A stretch of 49,959 nt of DNA from Zemynaea arenosa (GTDB lineage: Bacteria; Pseudomonadota; Gammaproteobacteria; Burkholderiales; Burkholderiaceae_D), in the NCBI RefSeq assembly GCF_004614185.1, contig NZ_SPVF01000132.1, positions 1-49,959 of the forward strand, given 5' to 3'. Below are positions 1 to 7,819 of this stretch, one piece after another (position 1 is the stretch's first letter; every line of letters starts with the position of its first letter). Made by a program: the position numbers and the translations under genes. Below the pieces are notes generated by a model. That model was given only the letters and a program-made list of their open reading frames with translations. It was not told where the DNA came from and searched no databases.

Positions 1-76
1 CGGACGCCGTGGCGGCCGAGCCGCCCCCGCAGCCCAGCAATGCCAGCAGGGCGGCCATGCACACGGTGTGTCTCAT
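1..76 (-). CDS. N-terminus of a lipoprotein, cut by the window edge
   Basis: Only the first 25 codons are present. They encode a lipoprotein signal peptide: a short basic start (MRH), a hydrophobic run and a perfect lipobox LLGC followed by Gly-Gly-Gly-Ser. The start ATG overlaps the stop of the deacetylase gene in an ATGA arrangement, so the two genes are probably translated together. The mature protein is outside the window and its function cannot be read. From the operon context it is likely another envelope protein of the same sugar-induced unit. Confidence 0.6.
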   Translation of the reverse strand, partial: MRHTVCMAALLALLGCGGGSAATAS

Positions 77-972
77 TTCGTCTCCTTATATTGTGTTGGC
101 TTGTCTTGATTGACTTTCACGTACTTCATGATGCTGCGGAAGGTGTCGGTCCAGTACTCGCCCCGGTGCGCGGCCAGGTAGCGCAGCAGCTCCTCGTGCG
201 CCTCGTTCGACGTGGCCAGGTGATCGCCGCCGATGCCATGGAAGGTGAAGTTCACCATCGTCCCGCGCTGCGCCGCGCGCTGCACGATGGCGATCAGCTG
301 CGCACCCGTCAGCCCCACCGGCGCCAGCACCGGCACCGCATACGGATCGAGCGTGCGCATGTCGTCGATCACGCCGCTGCCCGGTCCCGCCTTGATGGCG
401 ACGAAGCTGGCGCGCACCAGCGGCAGGTAGTCGCCGCCGCGCGCCACATGATCCCCGCACGGCACGGTGTAGGTGCGCTCGTGCTCTCCGTCGAGCGCCT
501 GCAGCAGCGTGTTGGCCAGCAGTACCTGCTCCTGCATCTGCCCCGCCAGCGTCGTATCCAGATCGCGCCGCGGCTGCAGCCACGCGCGGTCCGGCTGGCT
601 GCCGGAGCACTGGTGGAACAGACTGTGGTTGCCCAGTTCATGCCCGGCGCGCGCCGCGGCCCGCCATTCCTCCATGCGCTGGGCGATCGTGGGGCTGGCC
701 AGCTCCAGGTAGAAGCTGGCCTTCAGCCCATGGCGGTTCAGGGCCGGGATGGCGTTGTCCAGCTGCGACGGCGCCGCGTCGTCGTAGGCCAGGCTGACCG
801 CGGCACGGGCGCCGTGCGGCCAGGGGAACGGCGCGCCGCTCACCGTGCGCGCGGCCCGGTCGGAACCCGCCACCGGCGCAGCCGCCTCCTGCGCCGCCAC
901 ATCCCCGCCGACGGCCAGGTGCACCGCCAGCGCGACCAGCCCCGGAGCCGCATGCCATGTCGTTCGAGTCAT
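73..972 (-). CDS. Polysaccharide deacetylase-like protein (CE4 / NodB fold), exported
   Basis: 299 residues with an N-terminal signal peptide (about residues 1-27). The family removes acetyl (or related acyl) groups from polysaccharides using a metal bound by Asp-His-His. Visible motifs are SLAYDDA (about residues 60-66, corresponding to the TFDD motif, with the first Asp as presumed base and the second as metal ligand) and GNHSLFH (about residue 133), the H-x3-H metal motif. A later FTFHGIGG segment resembles the C-terminal His motif. The start is supported by a GAGGGG ribosome site just upstream. A LacI-type operator lies 17 bp in front of the start codon and a sigma70-like promoter lies behind it, so the gene should be co-induced with the divergent receptor. 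The exact substrate is unknown; an acylated plant or microbial glycan is plausible. Confidence 0.8.
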   Translation of the reverse strand: MTRTTWHAAPGLVALAVHLAVGGDVAAQEAAAPVAGSDRAARTVSGAPFPWPHGARAAVSLAYDDAAPSQLDNAIPALNRHGLKASFYLELASPTIAQRMEEWRAAARAGHELGNHSLFHQCSGSQPDRAWLQPRRDLDTTLAGQMQEQVLLANTLLQALDGEHERTYTVPCGDHVARGGDYLPLVRASFVAIKAGPGSGVIDDMRTLDPYAVPVLAPVGLTGAQLIAIVQRAAQRGTMVNFTFHGIGGDHLATSNEAHEELLRYLAAHRGEYWTDTFRSIMKYVKVNQDKPTQYKETK

Positions 973-989
973 CGGATCCCCTCGCAGAT

Positions 990-1003
990 TGGAAACGTTA
1001 CCA
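990..1003. promoter_or_regulatory. LacI-type operator, deacetylase promoter
   Basis: TGGAAACGTTACCA, 13 of 14 bases matching the palindrome at 1197-1210. It lies 12 bp downstream of the -10 box of the minus-strand promoter at 1016-1045, a position where a bound repressor would block initiation or early elongation. Confidence 0.75.
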
Positions 1004-1015
1004 TATCGTGAAAAA

Positions 1016-1045
1016 AATATATCACCGCCCGTTTTGGACCGTCAA
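1016..1045 (-). promoter_or_regulatory. Sigma70-like promoter of the deacetylase unit
   Basis: Read on the minus strand: TTGACG (1040-1045), 18-bp spacer, TATATT (1016-1021). The operator at 990-1003 follows directly. Confidence 0.55.
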
Positions 1046-1049
1046 ACGG

Positions 1050-1066
1050 AATCGTTCCCAACGATT
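1050..1066. promoter_or_regulatory. Inverted repeat AATCGTT-CCC-AACGATT upstream of the deacetylase promoter
   Basis: Perfect 7-bp arms around a 3-bp centre, ending 4 bp upstream of the -35 box of the deacetylase promoter. It does not match the LacI operator. It could be a site for a second regulator, such as an activator. No function is proven. Confidence 0.4.
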
Positions 1067-1153
1067 TCCCGCCCGCCGCCGGACGCGTGGCCCGGAATCT
1101 GTTGCGCCGTTGTCCACAAAGGAGGAATGGCCCCAAATGTTCAGAATATTTCG

Positions 1154-1182
1154 TTGACAATTTATATTGCCCATCCTAATAT
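1154..1182 (+). promoter_or_regulatory. Strong sigma70 promoter of the TonB receptor gene
   Basis: Consensus TTGACA at 1154-1159, a 17-bp spacer, and TAATAT at 1177-1182. The predicted transcript start near 1189 is followed at once by the LacI-type operator. Confidence 0.8.
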
Positions 1183-1194
1183 TCAACCAGCTCA

Positions 1195-1212
1195 TATGGA
1201 AACGTTTCCATA
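1195..1212. promoter_or_regulatory. Perfect 18-bp LacI-type operator palindrome
   Basis: TATGGAAACGTTTCCATA is an exact palindrome with the central CG typical of LacI/GalR-family sites. Its 14-bp core (1197-1210) begins 14 bp after the -10 box of the receptor promoter. It is the best match in the window and serves as the reference for the other three copies. Confidence 0.85.
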
Positions 1213-1346
1213 AGCAGCGGGACTGCACCGGAACCCGACCCGCGAGGAATCGGTTCCACCAGTGTCAGGCCGGCGATTCGCACCACGCCCAGGGCGGCCC
1301 AGAGAAGGCGCGGGGCGAACCATTCAGAGAAAAACCAGGAGACCAG

Positions 1347-4319
1347 ATGCACTATCCCAAAGCAAAACGCAATTTGCTGAGCTTGGCGGTTGCCAGTGCC
1401 TGCACGACCTTCCTCGTGCCGGCCTATGCTCAGGAACAGACCCCGGCCACCACGGCCAATGATTCGACCACCCAGCCCGCCGTCCAGCAGGTGACCGTCA
1501 CCGGCTTCCGCGCAGCTTTGGCCACCTCGCTCGGCCTGAAGCGCAATTCGGACGGTATCGTCGACGGCATCGTCGCCGCCGACATCGGCAAATTCCCGGA
1601 CACGAACCTGGCCGAATCGCTGCAGCGCATCTCGGGCGTGTCGATCGACCGCAGCATCGGCGAAGGCTCCAAGGTTACCGTGCGTGGCGTGGGCCCCGAC
1701 TTCAACATGGTGCTGCTGAACGGCCGCCAGATGCCGACCTCGAACCTGGGCGACCTGAATGGCCGCGCGTTCGACTTCGCCAACCTGGCCTCCGAAGCGA
1801 TCTCCCAGATCCAGGTCTACAAGACCAGCCGCGCCGAGACCCCGACCGGCGGTATCGGCGCCACCCTGAACGTGATGACCAGCCGTCCGCTGGACGTGAA
1901 AGGCACCCAGGCCACCGTGGGCGTGAAGGGCGTGTACGACACCTCGATGAAGCACCTGCCGGGCGACGTCAAGCCAAGCAAGTCGGTGACGCCGGAGATC
2001 TCGGGCCTGTACTCCACCACCAGCGCCGACGGCAAGTTCGGCGTGGCGCTGTCGGCCAGCTACCAGGAACGCAACCTGGGCTACAACCAGGCCGCGGTGC
2101 CGGGCGGCTGGCGCGGTCCGTTCCGCGGCGATGAGAACAACTGGGGCACGCTGACCGGTGACTCGACCGCCCAGAACAAGCCGAAGCCCACCGACATGTA
2201 CGCGGTGCCGCAGAACCTGAACTACTCGATGAACGGCGTGGAGCGCAAGCGCACCAACGCCCAGCTGACCCTCCAGTGGGAGCCGGTCAAGGAACTGCGC
2301 ACCACCCTGGACTACACCTACTCCGAGAACAAGATCGCGACCCGCCGCAACGACGTGTCGGCGTGGTTCAACTTCGGCAAGTCGGATTCCACCTGGACCA
2401 ATGGCCCGGTGGCCGCACCGCTGGTGTACACGGAGATCATCAACCCCGCCACCAGCGACATCGCGATGGGCGGCGGCTTGTTCGCCACCAAGACCCAGAA
2501 CAAGTCGCTGGGCTTCAACGCGGACTGGAAGTTCTCGCCTGACATGCGCTTCGAATTCGACGTGCACCACTCGACCGCCGAATCGATGGCCGACAGCCCG
2601 TGGGGTTCGAGCAGCACGCTCGGTACCGCAAGCTTCAGCCGCGGCACCACCACCGCCGACTTCTCGAACGACTTCCCGGTCCTGTCGATCCAGGGCGCAG
2701 ACTTCGTCCGGGCCGGCCAGCAGGTCACCGGCTCGGTGTTCCAGCGCGGCTACATGAAAGGCATCGTCGACCAGGCGCAGGTCAAGGGCCGCATCAACAT
2801 CGGTGAAGCGTCCAACCTGAAGTTTGGCCTGGGCGCGACCGATGTGTCCAACCGCTCCGCGTTCTCCAACAACCAGCGTGACGACACCTGGGGCGGCGCC
2901 ACCAAGGCATCGGACTATCCGAGCAGCCTGTGGCACCAGGAGAGCCTGCGCCAGTACTTCAGCAAGCTCTCGGGCAGCGACAATCCGAACCTCTTCAACA
3001 CCTTCTACACCTTCAACTTCGAAGAGGTGCGTGCGCTGGCCGCCAAGGTCACCGGCAAGCCGGAGCTGTACCAGCCGAAGCCCGATGGCGTGTGGGACAC
3101 CGACCAGCGTACCAAGGAGAAGTCCAAGTCGCTCTACCTCCAGTTCAACACCGACTGGGACACCGCGATGCCGCAGCATACCTCCCTCGGCCTGCGCTAT
3201 GAGAAGACCGATGTGACCTCCAGCGCGCAGGTGCTGAGCGCCACGGGCATCTCGATGTCGTCGGCGAACGAGTTGAACCTGATCCAGGGTGCGCCGACCT
3301 TCACCACGCTGACTGGTGCATACAACAACCTGCTCCCGAGCCTGGACTACGACATCGACCTGCGCTCCGACATCAAGCTGCGCGCCAGCTACGGCGAGAC
3401 CATCGGCCGTCCGCGCTGGGACCAGATCCAGGGCGGCCAGGTGCTGAACTCCCTGGTGCGTGTGAACGGCGGTACCGGTTCGCAGGGTAACCCGGGCCTG
3501 AAGCCGGTCAAGTCGAAGAACTTCGACCTGTCGCTCGAGTGGTACTACGACAAGCAGAGCTTCCTGGCGATGAACTTCTTCAAGAAGAACCTGGAGGACT
3601 ACGCCGGCCAGTCGCAGATCACTGCCACTCCGTTCAATCTGCCCACCCCGATTGGCGGCAAGTACTGGACCCAGGCGCAGGCGGCCACCAGCTGCGGCAA
3701 CGATGCAGTCTGCATCCGCAACTACATCTTCCGCAACTTCAACGGCCAGCCGGGTGTGACGCGCGGCGCGGATGACGTCAACGGCAATGCGACCGGTACC
3801 CTGGTCGGCCAGCCGGGCGATCCGATCGCGCAGTTCCAGATCAACTCCTTCAGCAACCAGAAGGAAGCCAGCCTGCATGGCCTGGAGTTCAACGTCCAGC
3901 ACATGTTCGGCAACACCGGCTTCGGTGTGCAGGCCAACTACACCTACGTGCACTCCGGCCTGACCTACGATAACTTCAAGGCCGGCGAGCAGTTCGCGCT
4001 GGTGGGTCTGTCGAATTCGGCCAACCTGGTGGGTATCTACGAGGACGACAAGTGGTCCATGCGCGCGGCCTACAACTGGCGCGGCGAGTTCCTCAATTCC
4101 ACCTTCGACAGTGCCGGTCCGAACCCGCAGTACACGGAGCCGTACGGCCAGCTGGATATCTCGGTGAGCTACAACATCACGCCGAAACTGTCCGTCAGCT
4201 TCGAGGGCATCAACGTGACCGACGAGACCTCGCGCTCGCACGGCCGCAACGAGCGGATGGTGGACTACGCAACCCAGACCGGCCCGCGCTGGATGGCTGG
4301 CCTGCGCTACAAGTTCTGA
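1347..4319 (+). CDS. TonB-dependent receptor (large, sugar-type, Xanthomonas/Caulobacter class)
   Basis: 990 residues; an outer-membrane active transporter driven by TonB-ExbBD. Signal peptide of about 28 residues ending AYA. A TonB box-like QQVTVTG lies near residues 47-53, followed by the plug domain with the DIGKFPDTNLAESLQRI block and VRGVGPDFN, then a 22-strand-type barrel ending in RYKF with a terminal Phe, as in outer-membrane barrels. I chose ATG 1347 because AGGAGA precedes it and a proper signal peptide follows; the open frame extends further upstream but without one. The gene has its own strong promoter with a perfect LacI-type operator. This class often imports plant-derived oligosaccharides; here the GH1/GH3/ABC genes of the same regulon suggest a beta-glucoside. 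The substrate is inferred. Confidence 0.9.
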   Translation: MHYPKAKRNLLSLAVASACTTFLVPAYAQEQTPATTANDSTTQPAVQQVTVTGFRAALATSLGLKRNSDGIVDGIVAADIGKFPDTNLAESLQRISGVSIDRSIGEGSKVTVRGVGPDFNMVLLNGRQMPTSNLGDLNGRAFDFANLASEAISQIQVYKTSRAETPTGGIGATLNVMTSRPLDVKGTQATVGVKGVYDTSMKHLPGDVKPSKSVTPEISGLYSTTSADGKFGVALSASYQERNLGYNQAAVPGGWRGPFRGDENNWGTLTGDSTAQNKPKPTDMYAVPQNLNYSMNGVERKRTNAQLTLQWEPVKELRTTLDYTYSENKIATRRNDVSAWFNFGKSDSTWTNGPVAAPLVYTEIINPATSDIAMGGGLFATKTQNKSLGFNADWKFSPDMRFEFDVHHSTAESMADSPWGSSSTLGTASFSRGTTTADFSNDFPVLSIQGADFVRAGQQVTGSVFQRGYMKGIVDQAQVKGRINIGEASNLKFGLGATDVSNRSAFSNNQRDDTWGGATKASDYPSSLWHQESLRQYFSKLSGSDNPNLFNTFYTFNFEEVRALAAKVTGKPELYQPKPDGVWDTDQRTKEKSKSLYLQFNTDWDTAMPQHTSLGLRYEKTDVTSSAQVLSATGISMSSANELNLIQGAPTFTTLTGAYNNLLPSLDYDIDLRSDIKLRASYGETIGRPRWDQIQGGQVLNSLVRVNGGTGSQGNPGLKPVKSKNFDLSLEWYYDKQSFLAMNFFKKNLEDYAGQSQITATPFNLPTPIGGKYWTQAQAATSCGNDAVCIRNYIFRNFNGQPGVTRGADDVNGNATGTLVGQPGDPIAQFQINSFSNQKEASLHGLEFNVQHMFGNTGFGVQANYTYVHSGLTYDNFKAGEQFALVGLSNSANLVGIYEDDKWSMRAAYNWRGEFLNSTFDSAGPNPQYTEPYGQLDISVSYNITPKLSVSFEGINVTDETSRSHGRNERMVDYATQTGPRWMAGLRYKF

Positions 4320-4373
4320 TGTCGTAAAGGTTTCGATGATGTGGTCCCCTCGCATCATCGGGAAGCTCTGACG

Positions 4374-4403
4374 AAACGGCTGCTGGCCTGCCAGCAGCCG
4401 TTT
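4374..4403 (+). terminator. Stem-loop after the receptor gene
   Basis: AAACGGCTGCTGG / CCAGCAGCCGTTT with a 4-base loop: a 13-bp perfect stem 54 bp after the receptor stop. The T-run is short, so it may attenuate rather than stop transcription into the halogenase block. Confidence 0.6.
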
Positions 4404-4442
4404 CCGTTAGACTGAGTCGTTCGTAGCAAACTTGGAATTCTC

Positions 4443-6011
4443 ATGGTGGATCGCTCGGATCAAACCATCCGGCATATCGTGATCGTAGGCGGTGGCTCGG
4501 CCGGCTGGCTGACTGCCGGTGTGCTGGCAGCAGATCACCGTGCCGCAGCGCCGGACGGGCTGCGCATTACCCTGATCGAATCCCCGGACGTGCCGCCGAT
4601 CGGCGTCGGCGAAGGTACCTGGCCTTCCATGCGCGATACGCTGCGCCGTATCGGCGTCTCCGAATCGGCCTTCTTCCGTTCCTGCGATGCCGCCTTCAAG
4701 CAGGGCTCATTGTTCCGCGGCTGGCGCGATGGCAGCGCCCAGGATTACTACTTCCACCCCTTCAGCCTTCCGCAAGGCTTCGGCGATGCGCCGCTCGCCG
4801 AACGCTGGCTGCAGCGTTTTACAGACACCCCGTTCGCCGACTTGGCCAGCCACCAGCCGCACCTGTGCGCGCAGGGCCGCGCGCCCAAGCAGATGGCGAC
4901 GCCGGAATTCGCATCGGTGGCCAACTACGGCTACCACCTGGACGCGGGCAAGTTCGGCCTGTTCCTGCGCCAGCACTGCGTGGAGAGGCTGGGCGTGCGC
5001 TGGGTGCCGGACCATGTCGTCGGCATCGAAGCGCACGACAACGGCGATGTGCGCGCCGTACGTACTCGCGAGCACGGCGCCATCGAGGCCGACCTGTTCG
5101 TGGACTGCACCGGCATGCAGTCCCTCCTGCTGGGCAAGCACTACGAGGTCCCCTTCGTCTCGCAGAAGCAGGTGCTGTTCAACGACAGCGCGCTCGCCGT
5201 GCAGGTGCCGTACGCGCACGAAGATGCGCCGATCGCCTCGCAGACCACCTCCACCGCGCAGGGCAGCGGCTGGATCTGGGACATCGGCCTGCCCGCGCGG
5301 CGCGGCATCGGCCATGTGTATTCGAGCGCGCACACCACGGACGACAAGGCGGAGCACGAGCTGCGCGCCTACGTGCACGCCAGCGGCGGCCCGGCACCGG
5401 ATGACCAGCCCAGGCCGCGCAAGCTGACCTTCCAGCCCGGCTACCGCGAGCGCTTCTGGCATCGCAACGTGGTTGCCATCGGCCTGTCCTCCGGCTTCAT
5501 CGAGCCGCTGGAAGCGTCCGCGCTGGCGATGGTGGAGCTGTCCGCCGCCATGCTGAGCGACAATATGCCCGCCACCCGCGCGGACATGGACATCGTCGCG
5601 CGCCGCTTCAACGACGCCTTCCGCTACCGGTGGGAACGCGTCATCGATTTTCTCAAGCTGCACTATGTGCTGAGTGACCGCACCGACAGCGCCTATTGGC
5701 AGGACAACCGCGCGGAGGCATCGGTGCCGGAGCGCGTGCGCGAGCTGCTCGCGCTGTGGCGCCACCGGCCACCCTCGCGCCTGGACTTCCACCGGCTGGA
5801 CGAAGTGTTCCCCGCCGCGAGCTACCAGTACGTCCTCTATGGCATGGGCTTCCGCACCGCACCGACCACGCACGCCGCCTGGCGCGACGCGGAGACGGCC
5901 GACGAGCACTTCCGCCAGGCCGCCGCTCTCACCACCCGCATGCTCGGCGCCTTGCCCGGCAACCGGGACCTGATCAACCACATCTGCCGCCACGGTCTGA
6001 CTCGGATCTAA
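4443..6011 (+). CDS. Flavin-dependent tryptophan halogenase family protein (copy A)
   Basis: 522 residues. The family uses FADH2 and oxygen to make HOCl in one pocket and passes it through a tunnel to a lysine near the substrate. Visible: the FAD-binding GGGSAGW (residues 16-22), the catalytic Lys at about residue 86 in AAFKQG, and the EPLE segment with Glu354 (equivalent to the substrate-side Glu of PrnA). The halogenase signature WxWxIP is present as W277-I-W-D-I-G, with Gly in place of Pro. Family relatives next to TonB receptors have not been shown to act on free tryptophan. The gene follows the receptor and precedes sapC, cupin and a second halogenase, a recurring neighbourhood. No strong ribosome site is visible before ATG 4443. 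Confidence 0.85.
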   Translation: MVDRSDQTIRHIVIVGGGSAGWLTAGVLAADHRAAAPDGLRITLIESPDVPPIGVGEGTWPSMRDTLRRIGVSESAFFRSCDAAFKQGSLFRGWRDGSAQDYYFHPFSLPQGFGDAPLAERWLQRFTDTPFADLASHQPHLCAQGRAPKQMATPEFASVANYGYHLDAGKFGLFLRQHCVERLGVRWVPDHVVGIEAHDNGDVRAVRTREHGAIEADLFVDCTGMQSLLLGKHYEVPFVSQKQVLFNDSALAVQVPYAHEDAPIASQTTSTAQGSGWIWDIGLPARRGIGHVYSSAHTTDDKAEHELRAYVHASGGPAPDDQPRPRKLTFQPGYRERFWHRNVVAIGLSSGFIEPLEASALAMVELSAAMLSDNMPATRADMDIVARRFNDAFRYRWERVIDFLKLHYVLSDRTDSAYWQDNRAEASVPERVRELLALWRHRPPSRLDFHRLDEVFPAASYQYVLYGMGFRTAPTTHAAWRDAETADEHFRQAAALTTRMLGALPGNRDLINHICRHGLTRI

Positions 6012-6044
6012 ACCGGCACTCATTCACCCAACGCAAGGCCACCA

Positions 6045-6761
6045 ATGCCAAATACCGTTTTGCTGAACAACGTCGACCACAAGGACCTGCGCGTGATCAC
6101 CGAGCGCGGGGCCCAGTACGGCGACAACGTGAGCTTTGCCCTGACCTTCCCAAGCGAATTCCGCGCGCTGCAATCGCACTATCCGATCGTCTTCCGTAAA
6201 AACGGCGACGGCAGCAGCTTCGAAGCCATCGCGCTGCTCGGCTTCGTGGAAGGCGAAAACCTGTTCCTGGAACAGAACCGCTGGGACGCCACTTATATCC
6301 CGCTGACCGTCGACCGGCTGCCCTTCCTGATCGGGCGCGATGGCGAGGAGCTGATGATCCACGTCGACCTGGACCACCCGCGCGTACACAAGGGTGGAGA
6401 AGCGGGCGAGCCAGTGTTCCTGCAGTACGGCGGCAACACCGAATACCTGGAAGGCGTCTCGCAAAAGCTGAAGGACATTCACGAAGGCTTGCAGCGCAAC
6501 GGCGCCTTCATGGCCGCGCTGCTGTCGCTGGAGCTGCTGGAACCATTCGTACTGGACATCCAGTTGAATGACGGCTCGCAGAACCGTCTGGCCGGCTTCT
6601 ACACCATCAACGAAGACCGCCTGGCCGGCCTGGATGGCGCCACCCTGGAACGCCTGAATGCCAACGGCTACCTGCAGGCGATCTACATGGTGGTCGCGTC
6701 GCTCAACAACTTCCGCAGCCTGATCGACCGCAAGAACCGCCGGAATGCCATCGATCTCTGA
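6045..6761 (+). CDS. SapC family protein
   Basis: 238 residues, no signal peptide. The sequence matches the SapC family by its overall pattern: the FPSEFRALQ and YPIVFRK blocks, a central LPFLIGRDGEELMIHVD region, the DLDHPRV motif, and a C-terminal FYTINEDRLAGLDG segment. The biochemical role of the family is unknown; the name comes from a Campylobacter S-layer locus and does not imply the same function here. It starts 34 bp after halogenase A and its last 17 bp overlap the cupin gene, so the block is one operon. Confidence 0.8.
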   Translation: MPNTVLLNNVDHKDLRVITERGAQYGDNVSFALTFPSEFRALQSHYPIVFRKNGDGSSFEAIALLGFVEGENLFLEQNRWDATYIPLTVDRLPFLIGRDGEELMIHVDLDHPRVHKGGEAGEPVFLQYGGNTEYLEGVSQKLKDIHEGLQRNGAFMAALLSLELLEPFVLDIQLNDGSQNRLAGFYTINEDRLAGLDGATLERLNANGYLQAIYMVVASLNNFRSLIDRKNRRNAIDL

Positions 6762-7785
6762 TTCCCCGGCCGCTCCGTCCCAGCTGCGCGCCATCCGCGA
6801 GGTCCACGGCCTCACGCCGCAGACGCTGACGGACGACCTGCTCGCATCCACCGAGCCACTGATCCTGCGCGGCCTGGTGTCGGAGTGGCCCGCCACCCAG
6901 GCCGGCCTGCGCTCCGCCGCCGACGGCGACGCCTACCTGCGCCAGTTCTACCGCGACGCGACCGTCAATGCGATGCTCGGCACGCCCGAGATCAAGGGAC
7001 GCTTCTTCTACAACGAGGATGTCACCGGCTTTAACTTCTTCACCACCCGCGCGCGGCTGGATGCGGTGCTGGCGGAGATGCGCGACCACCTCGACGACGA
7101 GCAGCCGCCCGCCATCTACGTCGGCTCCACCACCATCGAGACCGCGCTGCCGGGCTTCCGCGAAGCGAACGACCTGCAGTTGGGCGCGCGCGATCCCCTG
7201 GCCAGCATCTGGATCGGCAACCGGAGCCGCATCGCCGCCCACTACGACCTGCCGGACAACATCGCCTGCGTCGTGATGGGCCGCCGCCGCTTCACTTTGT
7301 TCCCGCCGGAGCAGCTGGCCAACTTGTACGTCGGCCCGCTCGACTTCACGCCCGCCGGGCAGGCCATCAGCATGGTCGACTTCCACCAGCCGGACCTGCA
7401 GCGCTTCCCGCGCTTTGCGGAAGCGCTGCGCCACGCGCACGTGGCGGAGATGGAACCGGGGGATGCCCTGTTCATCCCCAGCATGTGGTGGCACCACGTG
7501 GAAGCGCTGGACCGCTTCAATGTGCTGGTCAACTACTGGTGGCGCCAGGCGCCCGGCTACATGGACACGCCGACCAATGCGCTGATGCTGGCGGTGCTGA
7601 CCATGCGCGGCCTGCCGCCGGAGCAGCGTGCCGCGTGGCAGGAGATCTTCCGCCACTACATCTTCGAGCCGAGTGAGGAGAGCCTCGCCCACATTCCGCC
7701 GCACGCGCGCCACGCGCTGGCGCCGCTGACCGAGGATGGCGCGCGGGTGCTGCGCGGCCAGCTGCTCAAGCGCCTCAACCGATAA
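6745..7785 (+). CDS. Cupin-like (JmjC/FIH-type) Fe(II)/2-oxoglutarate oxygenase family protein
   Basis: 346 residues. The fold is recognised from LILRGLVSEWPA near the N-terminus, then the metal triad pattern H166-Y-D168 in AAHYDLPDN and His250/His251 in SMWWHHVEAL, with LFPPEQ after the first motif as in cupin_8 proteins. The family hydroxylates proteins or small molecules. In this gene neighbourhood (TonB receptor, SapC, halogenases) it recurs in many Gram-negative bacteria, but its substrate is unknown. The start overlaps the end of sapC by 17 bp, implying coupled translation. The metal ligands are intact, so I expect an active oxygenase. Confidence 0.8.
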   Translation: MPSISDSPAAPSQLRAIREVHGLTPQTLTDDLLASTEPLILRGLVSEWPATQAGLRSAADGDAYLRQFYRDATVNAMLGTPEIKGRFFYNEDVTGFNFFTTRARLDAVLAEMRDHLDDEQPPAIYVGSTTIETALPGFREANDLQLGARDPLASIWIGNRSRIAAHYDLPDNIACVVMGRRRFTLFPPEQLANLYVGPLDFTPAGQAISMVDFHQPDLQRFPRFAEALRHAHVAEMEPGDALFIPSMWWHHVEALDRFNVLVNYWWRQAPGYMDTPTNALMLAVLTMRGLPPEQRAAWQEIFRHYIFEPSEESLAHIPPHARHALAPLTEDGARVLRGQLLKRLNR

Positions 7786-7819
7786 CACACATAACAGAAT
7801 TCAAGACAGGAGACCCATC

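Noticed and set aside
1176-4358. 1,060-codon open frame antisense to the TonB receptor
   Set aside because: No domain, Val/Gly/Arg/His-rich composition typical of the complement of a high-GC gene; the sense frame has signal peptide, plug and barrel.
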